A DNA stretch of 64,000 bases from NCBI GenBank assembly GCA_003045865.1, contig PZPB01000002.1, positions 1 to 64,000 of the forward strand. The letters are read 5' to 3'. The position numbers were made by a program, and so were the translations under genes. Within the stretch, counting starts at the first letter, position 1, and each line of letters opens with the position of its first letter. Of this stretch, positions 1-8,399 are shown piece after piece. The notes beneath the pieces are model-generated. The model made no database searches. It was given only the letters and a program-made list of their open reading frames with translations, and was not told the DNA's origin. Source of the stretch: Bacteroidota bacterium (lineage in GTDB: Bacteria; Bacteroidota; Bacteroidia; Flavobacteriales; Schleiferiaceae).

Positions 1-2150
1 GGACCCATTCCGGGGCCACCGCCACCGTGAGGAATAGCAAAAGTTTTATGCAGGTTTAAGTGACATACGTCGGCGCCAATCTCCCCCGGGCTAGTTAAGC
101 CCACTTGTGCGTTCATATTGGCACCGTCCATGTATACTTGTCCACCGAAATCGTGAATAATTTGGGTGATCTCTTTTACTCTTTCCTCAAATACTCCGTG
201 AGTAGATGGGTAGGTAATCATTAATGCAGCAAGATTATCTTTATACTTTTCGGCCTTTTCTAATAGGTCGTCCACATCAATATTACCATTGTCATCACAC
301 TTGGTAACCACTACTTTCATTCCCGCCATAACCGCAGATGCAGGATTGGTACCATGAGCCGAGCTTGGAATAATAGCAATATTACGCTGGTCGTCGCCGC
401 GTGATAAGTGATAAGCTCTAATTACCATTAATCCGGCGTATTCGCCTTGTGCACCACTATTAGGTTGCATGCTCATTGCGTGGAAACCAGTAATTTCGGC
501 TAGGTCACGCTCCAAGTTAGAGATTAATTCGCGGTAACCTAAAGTTTGATCGGTTGGTGCAAAAGGATGAACGTTTGCCCATAATGGCCAACTTAGGGGA
601 ATCATTTCAGTCGCTGCGTTCAATTTCATGGTGCAACTTCCTAAAGCAATCATACTGTGATTAAGCGATAAGTCTTTGCGTTCCAAAGATTTTAAATAGC
701 GCATCATGTCGGTTTCGCTGTGGTAGCGGTTAAAAACAGGATGCTCTAAATAACTGGTGGTTCTTTTTAAATCGGGAGGAATTACGTTAACCTCTAGTAA
801 TTTAGGACTAGGGTCTTTCATTTCTTTCGCTTCCGCAAAGATGGCAAGCAACTCTTCTACCGCTTCTAAATTGGTAGTTTCGTTTAAACTAATGCCAATC
901 TCATGATGGCTGATATAACGAAGGTTGATTTCTTTTTCAATCGCTCTACTGCGAATTTCTTCTTTATCAACTTGCCCTAATTCAATGCGTAAAGTATCAA
1001 AGAAGTTTTCGTTAACCTGCTTGTAACCTAAGCGGTTTAAGCCTTCACTTAGGGTTACCGTATGATAGTGAATTTTACTAGCAATATTGTGCAGCCCTTT
1101 GGGGCCATGGTAAGCAGCGTAAGCGCCCGCCATTACTGCTAATAAAACTTGAGCAGTACAAATGTTAGAGGTTGCTTTATCACGTTTAATATGTTGTTCT
1201 CTAGTTTGTAAAGCCATTCGTAAGGCTCTGTTTCCTTCCTTGTCTATCGTTTGACCGATAATACGACCAGGAATTAAGCGCTTGTAATTATCGTTGGTCG
1301 CAAAGTAGGCTGCATGCGGTCCACCAAAGCCTAAAGGAATACCAAAACGCTGGGTTGTTCCCACCACTGCACTGGCTCCCCATTCTCCTGGAGGGGTTAA
1401 TAAGGCTAAGCTCATAATGTCTGCGGCCACGGCAACTTCTACATTATTTGCAAGGGCATTGGCCATAAAATCTTCATAGTTGAAGATTTCACCGTCTGCT
1501 GCCGGGTACTGAATTAAAGCACCGAAGTAATCATCCGATAAATTAATATCGCGGTGATCACCAATAACTAGTTCAATGCCTAAAGGCTCAGAACGCGTCT
1601 TGATCAATTCAATGTTTTGATGCAAACAATGGAAGGATACAAAGAATTTATTGGCGTTGTTCTTTTTCTTATCTCGGCTACGACCGGAATAAAACATAGC
1701 CATGGCTTCTGCTGCCGCAGTAGCTTCATCCAGTAAACTGGCATTGGCAATAGGTAAGCCCGTAAGGTCACTCACCATCGTTTGGAAGTTTAATAAAGCT
1801 TCCAAACGGCCTTGGGCAATTTCCGCTTGATAAGGCGTGTAAGCCGTATACCAACCTGGGTTTTCTAAAATGTTTCTTTGCACTACACCCGGCATAATTG
1901 TAGGGTGGTAGCCTAATCCGATGTAGGATTTAAACACCTTATTTTTTCTGGCTAAATCGCGAATGTGATTTAAAAACTCATTCTCGGTCATGGCCGGGCT
2001 GAGGTTTAATTCTTCCTTCAAGCGGATACCCGCTGGAATGGTTTCGCTAATTAGTTGTTCTATTGAGCTTGCCCCCACCACTTTCAACATTTCTTCAAGG
2101 TCATTCTCACGTGGCCCGATGTGTCGGTAGGCAAAAGAATCAGTATTCAT
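1..2150 (-). CDS. gcvP: Glycine dehydrogenase (decarboxylating), P-protein; C-terminus beyond the window
   Basis: This is the PLP-dependent P-protein of the glycine cleavage system, which decarboxylates glycine and passes the aminomethyl group to the lipoyl H-protein. About 716 codons of a protein that is usually near 950 residues are present. The N-terminus reads [15 protein letters not shown], the family's usual opening, with ATG at 2148-2150. The cofactor motif [20 protein letters not shown] lies at the very edge of the window. Its PLP-binding lysine is encoded at 45-47 (about residue 702) and is in frame with the start, so no net frameshift lies between. The remaining C-terminal part is off the left edge. 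An exact TAnnTTTG -7 element lies just upstream, so the gene probably has its own promoter. Identification is secure. Confidence 0.96.
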   Translation of the reverse strand, partial: MNTDSFAYRHIGPRENDLEEMLKVVGASSIEQLISETIPAGIRLKEELNLSPAMTENEFLNHIRDLARKNKVFKSYIGLGYHPTIMPGVVQRNILENPGWYTAYTPYQAEIAQGRLEALLNFQTMVSDLTGLPIANASLLDEATAAAEAMAMFYSGRSRDKKKNNANKFFVSFHCLHQNIELIKTRSEPLGIELVIGDHRDINLSDDYFGALIQYPAADGEIFNYEDFMANALANNVEVAVAADIMSLALLTPPGEWGASAVVGTTQRFGIPLGFGGPHAAYFATNDNYKRLIPGRIIGQTIDKEGNRALRMALQTREQHIKRDKATSNICTAQVLLAVMAGAYAAYHGPKGLHNIASKIHYHTVTLSEGLNRLGYKQVNENFFDTLRIELGQVDKEEIRSRAIEKEINLRYISHHEIGISLNETTNLEAVEELLAIFAEAKEMKDPSPKLLEVNVIPPDLKRTTSYLEHPVFNRYHSETDMMRYLKSLERKDLSLNHSMIALGSCTMKLNAATEMIPLSWPLWANVHPFAPTDQTLGYRELISNLERDLAEITGFHAMSMQPNSGAQGEYAGLMVIRAYHLSRGDDQRNIAIIPSSAHGTNPASAVMAGMKVVVTKCDDNGNIDVDDLLEKAEKYKDNLAALMITYPSTHGVFEERVKEITQIIHDFGGQVYMDGANMNAQVGLTSPGEIGADVCHLNLHKTFAIPHGGGGPGMG

Positions 2151-2182
2151 ATCCGAATCGAAATAAATTGTGAATATTCGCA

Positions 2183-2190
2183 CAAAAGTA
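2183..2190 (-). promoter_or_regulatory. Candidate Bacteroidota -7 promoter element for gcvP
   Basis: On the minus strand this reads TACTTTTG, an exact match to the Bacteroidota -7 consensus TAnnTTTG, 32 bp before the gcvP start codon. No convincing -33 TTTG sits at the usual distance, so the assignment rests on the -7 element and its position. Confidence 0.4.
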
Positions 2191-2260
2191 ACATAAAGCC
2201 TGTTCTTATGTTTCGCACTTTAAGCATAATTTTACGGCAATAATACAAGCGTCTATTTTA

Positions 2261-3127
2261 TTGAAATTTCTGATTGCATTATATCGCTCAAACTTTTGGG
2301 TAGGCTTGGCGGCTGCAGCCTTAACTTACCTCAGTTTTGGTCAGGAAATTACGCTCGATTATCTACTATATACGCTCTTTATTCTCACTTCTACCATCAG
2401 CGCCTATAATTATATGCATTGGGTGAAATCGCTAAACAACTATCGTGAGAAAAAAAGTTTGGAGGAAGAAGATCATCCTATTGATTGGGCTTCTTTTAGC
2501 CGTGCCGCTTTTGCTGGAATGTTAGCCTTCCTCTTATTGTTTTTTTTAGGCTCGATTACGCTCATTTACTATTTGTTTCCGGCTTTATTAATCGCACTTT
2601 TATATCCTTTGGCTTTTCCACATCCCAATCGAGCCTTTAGTAGCTTGCGCATGATGCCTGGCTTAAAGCTTTTTCTAATTGCTGGTTCATGGTCCTACTT
2701 AAGTTTCGCTATTCCTTATTGGATGCAAGGCGGGGTTGATACCCTGTTTTTTGGCTGGGAATTTTTAATGCGCACCTTATTGGTGATGGGTTTAACCATA
2801 CCTTTTGATATTCGCGACCTAGATAAAGATAAGCCCTCCATGCGCACCGTACCGCAGGTTTTTGGGAAAGACAATGCCATAGGCCTCGCCATCTTAGCTT
2901 TGTTTCTTTATCAAATTTGGACTTTAATGCAATTCTTTTTCTTCGGGCAAGCTTGGTTTCAGAGCCTAGCTATTTTGTTGGCTTTAGAAATCGGGATTCG
3001 CATGATTAAAAACTTGAAAACAAATCGCAGTGAATTTCAGGTCAATTTCTGGATTGAAGCGATACCAATAATACTCCTTATTTTTAGTCAAATTGCCGCT
3101 TTGGCTTTTGGCAATTCCTACTTTTGA
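2261..3127 (+). CDS. UbiA-like polytopic membrane protein with degenerate first Asp motif
   Basis: This is a 288-residue membrane protein with about eight hydrophobic segments, starting at a TTG codon. Its best family clue is the cluster at residues 183-190 (DIRDLDKD) followed by RTVPQVFG. This resembles the second aspartate-rich motif of UbiA prenyltransferases and their habitual RTxP tail. The first motif, normally NDxxDxxxD, should fall near residue 50 but reads NYMHWVK and lacks the aspartates. It may therefore be a UbiA-fold protein with altered chemistry or none. It lies 15 bp upstream of kynU on the same strand and is likely cotranscribed with kynU-kmo. A link to the kynurenine pathway is not established. 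No substrate can be named. Confidence 0.6.
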   Translation: MKFLIALYRSNFWVGLAAAALTYLSFGQEITLDYLLYTLFILTSTISAYNYMHWVKSLNNYREKKSLEEEDHPIDWASFSRAAFAGMLAFLLLFFLGSITLIYYLFPALLIALLYPLAFPHPNRAFSSLRMMPGLKLFLIAGSWSYLSFAIPYWMQGGVDTLFFGWEFLMRTLLVMGLTIPFDIRDLDKDKPSMRTVPQVFGKDNAIGLAILALFLYQIWTLMQFFFFGQAWFQSLAILLALEIGIRMIKNLKTNRSEFQVNFWIEAIPIILLIFSQIAALAFGNSYF

Positions 3128-3142
3128 CAATCAATTAGCATT

Positions 3143-4417
3143 ATGATATATTCCAATACCGCTACGGGTGCATTAGAAGCAGATCAGCAAGATCCATTAC
3201 ATAAATACCGAGCACAGTTTTTATTTCCCCAGCACAATGGGAAAGAAAGCCTTTATTTTACGGGGAACTCGCTGGGTTTACAAGCGCGCAAAACCAAAGA
3301 ACTTATTTTAGAAGAATTAGAAGATTGGCATAAATACGGCGTTGAAGGTCATCTAGAAGCACGTCGTCCTTGGCTTTCGTATCACGAGAACTTCAGTGAT
3401 AATCTCGCGAAAATTGTTGGGGCCAAATCTACGGAAGTGGTGGCCATGAATGGCCTTACCACCAACTTACACCTTTTAATGGTGAGCTTTTATCGCCCAC
3501 AAGGCAAGCGTACCAAAATTCTGTGCGAAGGCAAGGCTTTTCCGAGCGATCAATATGCTTTAAAAAGTCAGTTGCGTTTTCACGGTCTTTCGCCAGATGA
3601 GCATTTAATTGAAATTATGCCCGATCCGGAAACTGAGCTGATAGATGAGGAGCGCATTATTGCGGCTATCGATGCCAATAAAGATGAATTGGCTTTAATA
3701 ATGATTGGCGGTGTAAATTACTATACCGGCCAGTGGTTCGATATGCAACGGATTACCGATGCTGGAAAAAGAGCGGGTGCCATAGTTGGTTGGGATTTAG
3801 CCCATGCGGCGGGTAATGTGCCTCTGCAATTGCACGAGTGGCAAGTTGATTTCGCTGCTTGGTGTGGTTACAAATATTTAAACTCAGGTCCGGGTGGAGT
3901 TTCAGGAGCTTTTATTCACGAAAAGCACCACGCACAAAAAGACATTCCTCGTTTTGAAGGCTGGTGGGGCCACGATAAACAAAATCGCTTTGCCATGCCC
4001 GATGAATTTATTCCTATTCCTACCGCAGAAGCTTGGCAGTTGAGTAATGCGCCGGTTTTAGCGATGACGCCCCTTTTAGCTAGCCTTGAACTTTTTGCGG
4101 AAGTGGGGATGGATCAATTACGCCAAAAGGCGCTGAAACTTACCGCTTATTTAGAGCAGGTAGTAAATGATGTGCGCGTCAATACGGGAGTTGATTTAAA
4201 GATTATTACGCCTACCGAGCCACACAGAAGAGGAAGCCAGTTATCGATCATCTTGCCAACCAAAGGGAAAGAGGTGTTTAATAAACTTACCGCTCACGGT
4301 GTAATTGCCGATTGGCGTGAACCCGATGTAATTCGTTTGGCGCCCGTACCGCTTTATAACTCCTTTAGCGACGTGTACGAGTTCGGGCAATTACTAGAAA
4401 AATTTTTAAAAGATTAA
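3143..4417 (+). CDS. kynU: Kynureninase
   Basis: This PLP enzyme hydrolyses kynurenine or 3-hydroxykynurenine to (3-hydroxy)anthranilate and alanine. At 424 residues it has the usual length. The PLP lysine is K244 in CGYKYLNSGPGG, preceded by the cofactor-binding WDLAHAAGN segment (D218, H221). The substrate-side motif TGNSLGLQ lies near residues 40-47. It sits between the UbiA-like gene and kmo, with only 2 bp before kmo, so it is clearly translated from one message with kmo. Together these give a tryptophan-degradation or quinolinate-forming branch. The first step (tryptophan dioxygenase) and the ring-cleaving 3-hydroxyanthranilate dioxygenase are not in this window. Confidence 0.96.
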   Translation: MIYSNTATGALEADQQDPLHKYRAQFLFPQHNGKESLYFTGNSLGLQARKTKELILEELEDWHKYGVEGHLEARRPWLSYHENFSDNLAKIVGAKSTEVVAMNGLTTNLHLLMVSFYRPQGKRTKILCEGKAFPSDQYALKSQLRFHGLSPDEHLIEIMPDPETELIDEERIIAAIDANKDELALIMIGGVNYYTGQWFDMQRITDAGKRAGAIVGWDLAHAAGNVPLQLHEWQVDFAAWCGYKYLNSGPGGVSGAFIHEKHHAQKDIPRFEGWWGHDKQNRFAMPDEFIPIPTAEAWQLSNAPVLAMTPLLASLELFAEVGMDQLRQKALKLTAYLEQVVNDVRVNTGVDLKIITPTEPHRRGSQLSIILPTKGKEVFNKLTAHGVIADWREPDVIRLAPVPLYNSFSDVYEFGQLLEKFLKD

Positions 4418-4419
4418 TT

Positions 4420-5769
4420 ATGGAAAAGAAAAATATATCTGTTGCTGGTGCAGGTCTTGTAGGATCGCTACTGTCGATTTACTTAGCCAAGCGTGGTCAT
4501 AAGGTGGATATTTATGAAGGTCGTCCTGATGCGCGTAAGAAAAACATTGGCGGCGGTCGATCTATTAACCTCGCCTTAAGCGATAGAGGTTTAAAAGCCC
4601 TGGCGGGCGTTGGTCTCGATCAAAAGGTGCTCGATAAAATGTCTATTCCGATGTATCGTCGGGTAATGCACGATAAAGAAGGAAATTTATCTTATCAGCC
4701 TTATGGTAAGGAAGGGCAAGCCATTAATTCTGTTTCTCGCTCGGGCTTAAATGCTATGTTGGTGGAAGAAGCAGAAGCGAATGGGGTTACTATTCATTTC
4801 GAGCAGCGTTGCAAAGCGATAGATCTCGAATCGGCCACTGCTCGTTTTGAGAACGCATCGGGCGAAAGCCAAGAAGTAGAAGCCGACCTATTATTTGGGG
4901 CGGATGGTGCTTATAGTGCAGTGCGTAAAGCGATGGTGCGTACCGATCGTTTTAGTTATTCGCAAGAGTATATCGATCATGGCTATAAGGAATTAACTAT
5001 TCCTCCCGGGGCTAATGGCGAGTTTCTGATGGAGAAAAATGCCTTGCACATTTGGCCGCGTGGTAATTATATGCTTATTGCTTTACCTAATCCCGACGCG
5101 AGTTTTACCTGTACTTTATTCTTCCCTTATGAGGGAAATCCTTCTTTCGCAAGTTTGGATAGTACTGCTAAAGGGCGTGCCTTTTTTGAGGAGCAATTTG
5201 CAGATGCTTTGGCTTTGATGCCCGATTTTAATGAGGAGTGGGAAAATAATCCTAATTCTTCTTTAATGATTGTGCGCTGTTTCCCTTGGACGCGTAATGG
5301 CAAGGTGGCCCTTATCGGAGATGCGAGCCATGCTATTGTTCCCTTTTACGGACAGGGAATGAATAGTGGTTTTGAAGATTGTACCGCTTTAAGCCGATTA
5401 ATGGATCAATACGGCGATGATTGGGCCGCGATGTTTAAGGCTTATGAAATTGAGCGCAAGCCCGATGGCGATGCTATTGCCGATTTGGCCATGCGTAATT
5501 TTGTGGAAATGCGCGATTTAACCGGTGATGCTGATTTCCTTTTACAGAAGAAGATTGAGGCGAAATTTTCGAAGAAATATCCTACTAAGTGGACGCCCCT
5601 TTATTCTTTGGTAACCTTCTCAGCCGATGTGCGTTACTCCGAAGCTTTGGCTTTAGGAAAGAAACAAGATGGCCTGATGGCGGAAATTATGGCCATGCCT
5701 AATATTCATGAGATTTGGGATAGCGAAGCGGTGGAGACCAAAATGCTCGCTTTAGCAGAGAAGCTTTAA
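4420..5769 (+). CDS. kmo: Kynurenine 3-monooxygenase
   Basis: This FAD-dependent aromatic hydroxylase converts kynurenine to 3-hydroxykynurenine. Its 449 residues match the family. The N-terminal dinucleotide-binding fingerprint is VAGAGLVGSLLSIYLAKRG with the acidic partner in IYEGRPD. The second FAD motif is ALIGDASHAIVPFYGQGMN. The family-specific stretch GGGRSINLALSDRG near residues 44-57 separates it from generic FAD hydroxylases. The C-terminal part carries the hydrophobic helices expected of a membrane-associated KMO, but they are weak here. It is the last gene of the operon and is followed directly by a strong hairpin terminator. Confidence 0.95.
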   Translation: MEKKNISVAGAGLVGSLLSIYLAKRGHKVDIYEGRPDARKKNIGGGRSINLALSDRGLKALAGVGLDQKVLDKMSIPMYRRVMHDKEGNLSYQPYGKEGQAINSVSRSGLNAMLVEEAEANGVTIHFEQRCKAIDLESATARFENASGESQEVEADLLFGADGAYSAVRKAMVRTDRFSYSQEYIDHGYKELTIPPGANGEFLMEKNALHIWPRGNYMLIALPNPDASFTCTLFFPYEGNPSFASLDSTAKGRAFFEEQFADALALMPDFNEEWENNPNSSLMIVRCFPWTRNGKVALIGDASHAIVPFYGQGMNSGFEDCTALSRLMDQYGDDWAAMFKAYEIERKPDGDAIADLAMRNFVEMRDLTGDADFLLQKKIEAKFSKKYPTKWTPLYSLVTFSADVRYSEALALGKKQDGLMAEIMAMPNIHEIWDSEAVETKMLALAEKL

Positions 5770-5788
5770 ATCAAAAGAGCGTTAAAAC

Positions 5789-5826
5789 AAAAAAGAGGAC
5801 TCATTTTCGAATGGGTCCTCTTTTTT
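5789..5826. terminator. Bidirectional intrinsic terminator with UUCG loop
   Basis: A 17-bp stem with one G-T wobble closes on a TTCG tetraloop at 5806-5809. The arms carry A-runs and T-runs on the outside, so it can terminate both kmo (plus) and yoeB (minus). The right T-run overlaps the yoeB stop codon. Confidence 0.85.
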
Positions 5827-6082
5827 AGTCGTAATGAAAACGACATTTTGCAATAAGAACTTCTTCCTCTGTAACTCTGCAAATTAAGCGATGTTCTTTG
5901 TCAATTCGTCTTGACCAATAGCCCTGATATTTGTGTTTAAGAGCCTCTGGTTTTCCTAAACCGGTAAAGGGCGTTCTCGAAATATCCTTCAAAAGCTCAT
6001 TAATCTTTTTGAGGTTCTTCTTATTTGTTTTTTGCCAATATAAGTAGTCGGCCCAAGACTCTTCCACAAACACAAATTTCAT
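5825..6082 (-). CDS. yoeB: YoeB-family ribosome-dependent mRNA endonuclease toxin
   Basis: This is an 85-residue RelE-superfamily toxin, nearly the size of E. coli YoeB. The signature GKPEALKH...GYWSRRID..HRL and the terminal RFHYD are clear. E46, R65, H83 and Y84 fall at the same positions as the known catalytic residues of E. coli YoeB, so the toxin looks intact. It differs by one extra C-terminal Asp. The start codon overlaps the antitoxin stop by 4 bp, the usual translational coupling of the module. Expression is expected to be autorepressed through the operator ahead of the antitoxin. Confidence 0.93.
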   Translation of the reverse strand: MKFVFVEESWADYLYWQKTNKKNLKKINELLKDISRTPFTGLGKPEALKHKYQGYWSRRIDKEHRLICRVTEEEVLIAKCRFHYD

Positions 6083-6333
6083 TCTTCTATAAGCTCTTTT
6101 GTGAAAGAGTTCGCTTTGTTTAATTTTTTAATGGCTGCATCAAGCCTTTTTTCATTAGCCAAGGAGCTTAGTTCGTGCTGCGTGGCGTTTAAAGAGTTGT
6201 ATTCATCTAACGAAATAACAACTACCCCCGAACTTTGCCCTCTATTAATAATCAAGGTTTCAAAGTCATCGGAAACGGAGTCAAGATATTTCTTGATGTT
6301 TTTTCTGAAATCAGAAATAGTGGCGATAAGCAT
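6079..6333 (-). CDS. yefM: YefM/Phd-family antitoxin
   Basis: This 84-residue antitoxin has an N-terminal DNA-binding half (MLIATISDFRKNIKKYLD) and a toxin-wrapping C-terminal tail rich in Lys and Glu. The ATG at 6331-6333 is chosen because the reading frame upstream adds 23 residues with no family resemblance and would run across the operator palindrome. The motif NRGQSSGVVVISLDEYNSL is the family's conserved core. It is cotranscribed with yoeB, with a 4-bp overlap. Confidence 0.92.
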   Translation of the reverse strand: MLIATISDFRKNIKKYLDSVSDDFETLIINRGQSSGVVVISLDEYNSLNATQHELSSLANEKRLDAAIKKLNKANSFTKELIEE

Positions 6334-6338
6334 TTTAT

Positions 6339-6362
6339 TGTACTTTATTTTGTACAAAATAA
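6339..6362. promoter_or_regulatory. yefM-yoeB operator: TGTACA palindrome plus shorter TGTACt site
   Basis: Positions 6345-6362 form a perfect 18-bp palindrome, ttattttgtacaaaataa, centred on TGTACA. A second, imperfect core TGTACT lies at 6339-6344, so the two centres are 12 bp apart. E. coli YefM binds adjacent long and short palindromes with TGTACA cores, and the geometry here is very similar. The site ends 6 bp before the antitoxin start codon. Confidence 0.75.
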
Positions 6363-6433
6363 GTGCAAAGAAGCGGTTTTCCAAAAATAAACACGTGGTC
6401 ACTTGCCGCGTTAAGTTGCACTCTTTTTCAAAC

Positions 6434-8341
6434 CTACTGCACTACCACTTTTTCTTGTCCAATCAATTCACCTTTGGCATTGCTAATCTTTAAGATATAA
6501 AGACCTGTGGCCAAGCGATCGGTGCGGAAACGGAAACTGTTTACACCGGCTAAGGCTAATTCTTCTACCTGAAAGAGTGGGCCGTTTTTACCATCTAATT
6601 GATAAAGACTAAAATTAAGTAACTCTTCTTTCTCTTGTTCAATTTCTACTCTAAACCAATCGATACTGGGATTTGGGCTGAGTGAAATTTTTGGAGAAGC
6701 TTCTTCCTTCAGACCGATATCGCTGATGGGGGTTTGGTTCCAGTTTGGGCTGCGTAACTTGGCCAGAACGGTCAAAGGCTGTCCTTGGGGACTGGCTTCA
6801 TAGCCTGCGGCCCAAATTGTGCCAGTATCACCGTAGGCTAATTGGTTGCCCGTGTAATCGCCCCAACGCTCGTAAGTGCGGTTACCATTACTGGAGATGA
6901 TATCAATATAGTCGCCGCCTTCTACAATTTGAGCCCTTTCGCTGTAGCTAGAATCGTTATCAAAAAATATAGCGGAAAAGCCAGCATTTAGGCTGTCGCC
7001 AGAATGGTTGAAGGTTAAAATCGATTCTACTTCAGCTCCCGATTTCCCCGTAAAGGTTACTTGAGGATACCCCACGTCAATCGGGTCGAGATTGATAATT
7101 TTAAAATAACTGTTGGTTTTATTAGCGCTTCTTAAGTCGATGATACCATGGTAAAAACCAGCATTGCCGGTGGGAGTAATGGTGTTGCCCACATATTGTA
7201 TACGTTGGTTAAACATAAATCCGCCCTGAATTCTACAATCATTGCAGTCGAAAGTGTGGTTATTTTTCTGGCGAGCGGAAGGCGGTAATCCGTAATTGGT
7301 TTCCGTGGTGTAAACTTCCAAACTTAGTTGGGGGTTGCCCGTTGCTTTGTCGTTTATTTTTGCCACGAAAATGCTGTCGTTTAGTGGGTCCAAAGCACGA
7401 CTGCCTAAAAAGTATGTAGGGGCGGGAAGTAATTCCTTACCATTGTCTATACCCGTAAAACTGAAAAGGTTTTTACCGCCGTATTCCAAGTTGTAATAGT
7501 AATGCTCTGTTAAAGCGAGCGAATCGTAGCCCGCTTGTTTGCCAATTTGGCGAATGGTAGTTTGTACATAGCCACTATTATTACTAGAACCATTGTAAAA
7601 AGTGTTCATGGTGATAAATAGGTCATCCTTGTTTACGGTAATATGCGGGTAGTCGCTCCAAGTGCTGTCGTTTAAGGGGTTGCCATCTACACGGTAAATA
7701 TTAAAGCCATCGGCTAAGTCATTACTTTTGGAGAAACCAATAATTATGGTGCTATTTTCCCAGGTGTTGCCACTTAGGTAGAGCACAATAAAACGATCTG
7801 ATTCGGGATCGTAAATGGCACGAGGGTCGTATTTGCTGCCGGGTAAAAATTGGCTGGGACGGTAAAAACGAAAAAGTGTTAATTCGTATAATAAACTGTC
7901 TTTTACATAATCGTAAGCTCCGATGGTTGAGTTTCGTACTCTTAAAATTTGCTGATTGCGGCCAATGGCAAAATCATCGTCATTAGGAACCGAGCCGCTG
8001 TAGCTATTACCGTTTAAGCTATCCAAAACCTGAGGTTTAGGAGTGGTTTTAGAAACTTGGAAAGTCGAGTTGTTTTTAAATTGTGGTACCTCGCTGCGTT
8101 CAGCCTTTCTTTTATTGGCGATTTCGCGATCGAGATGTGCATTGGGATGCGGCATTTCTTCGGCCTGCAAAATAGGCGAATAGTCTATTTCGGTGTTATT
8201 TGGTACAAATGAGCCAACCGGACTTATGTTGTTCGACGTTTTAACTTTATAGCTAAATTGAGCACTGCTAATAAAAGGGATAAGGAAGATTAAACAAAAG
8301 GCTGTCTTTTTCGGTAGAGTACTTATCTTCGTCATGCGCAT
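6434..8341 (-). CDS. Secreted protein with T9SS type A C-terminal sorting domain
   Basis: A 635-residue exported protein. The N-terminus has a signal peptide ending near ISSAQ (about residue 28). A start two codons later, at the ATG at 8333-8335, is equally possible. The last 80 residues form the type A sorting domain: LSPNPS opening, a GxNSFRFRTDRLATGLYILKI core and a terminal KVVVQ. This predicts export by the type IX system and attachment to or release from the cell surface. The middle region has repeated SxYDPR / DPESDRFIVLYL and WGDYTGN elements suggesting a beta-propeller-like or sialidase-like fold, but no catalytic motif is recognised. It is divergent from the 8400 gene. Confidence 0.85.
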   Translation of the reverse strand: MRMTKISTLPKKTAFCLIFLIPFISSAQFSYKVKTSNNISPVGSFVPNNTEIDYSPILQAEEMPHPNAHLDREIANKRKAERSEVPQFKNNSTFQVSKTTPKPQVLDSLNGNSYSGSVPNDDDFAIGRNQQILRVRNSTIGAYDYVKDSLLYELTLFRFYRPSQFLPGSKYDPRAIYDPESDRFIVLYLSGNTWENSTIIIGFSKSNDLADGFNIYRVDGNPLNDSTWSDYPHITVNKDDLFITMNTFYNGSSNNSGYVQTTIRQIGKQAGYDSLALTEHYYYNLEYGGKNLFSFTGIDNGKELLPAPTYFLGSRALDPLNDSIFVAKINDKATGNPQLSLEVYTTETNYGLPPSARQKNNHTFDCNDCRIQGGFMFNQRIQYVGNTITPTGNAGFYHGIIDLRSANKTNSYFKIINLDPIDVGYPQVTFTGKSGAEVESILTFNHSGDSLNAGFSAIFFDNDSSYSERAQIVEGGDYIDIISSNGNRTYERWGDYTGNQLAYGDTGTIWAAGYEASPQGQPLTVLAKLRSPNWNQTPISDIGLKEEASPKISLSPNPSIDWFRVEIEQEKEELLNFSLYQLDGKNGPLFQVEELALAGVNSFRFRTDRLATGLYILKISNAKGELIGQEKVVVQ

Positions 8342-8399
8342 GCTTTTGAAATTTAATTGATTAACCCACGTTTCGCTACGTGTACCTATTTAACTTAAT

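Noticed and set aside
6101..6493. A 130-residue plus-strand frame across the toxin-antitoxin module
   Set aside because: It is the complement of a clear YefM antitoxin and the operator, with a low-complexity product.
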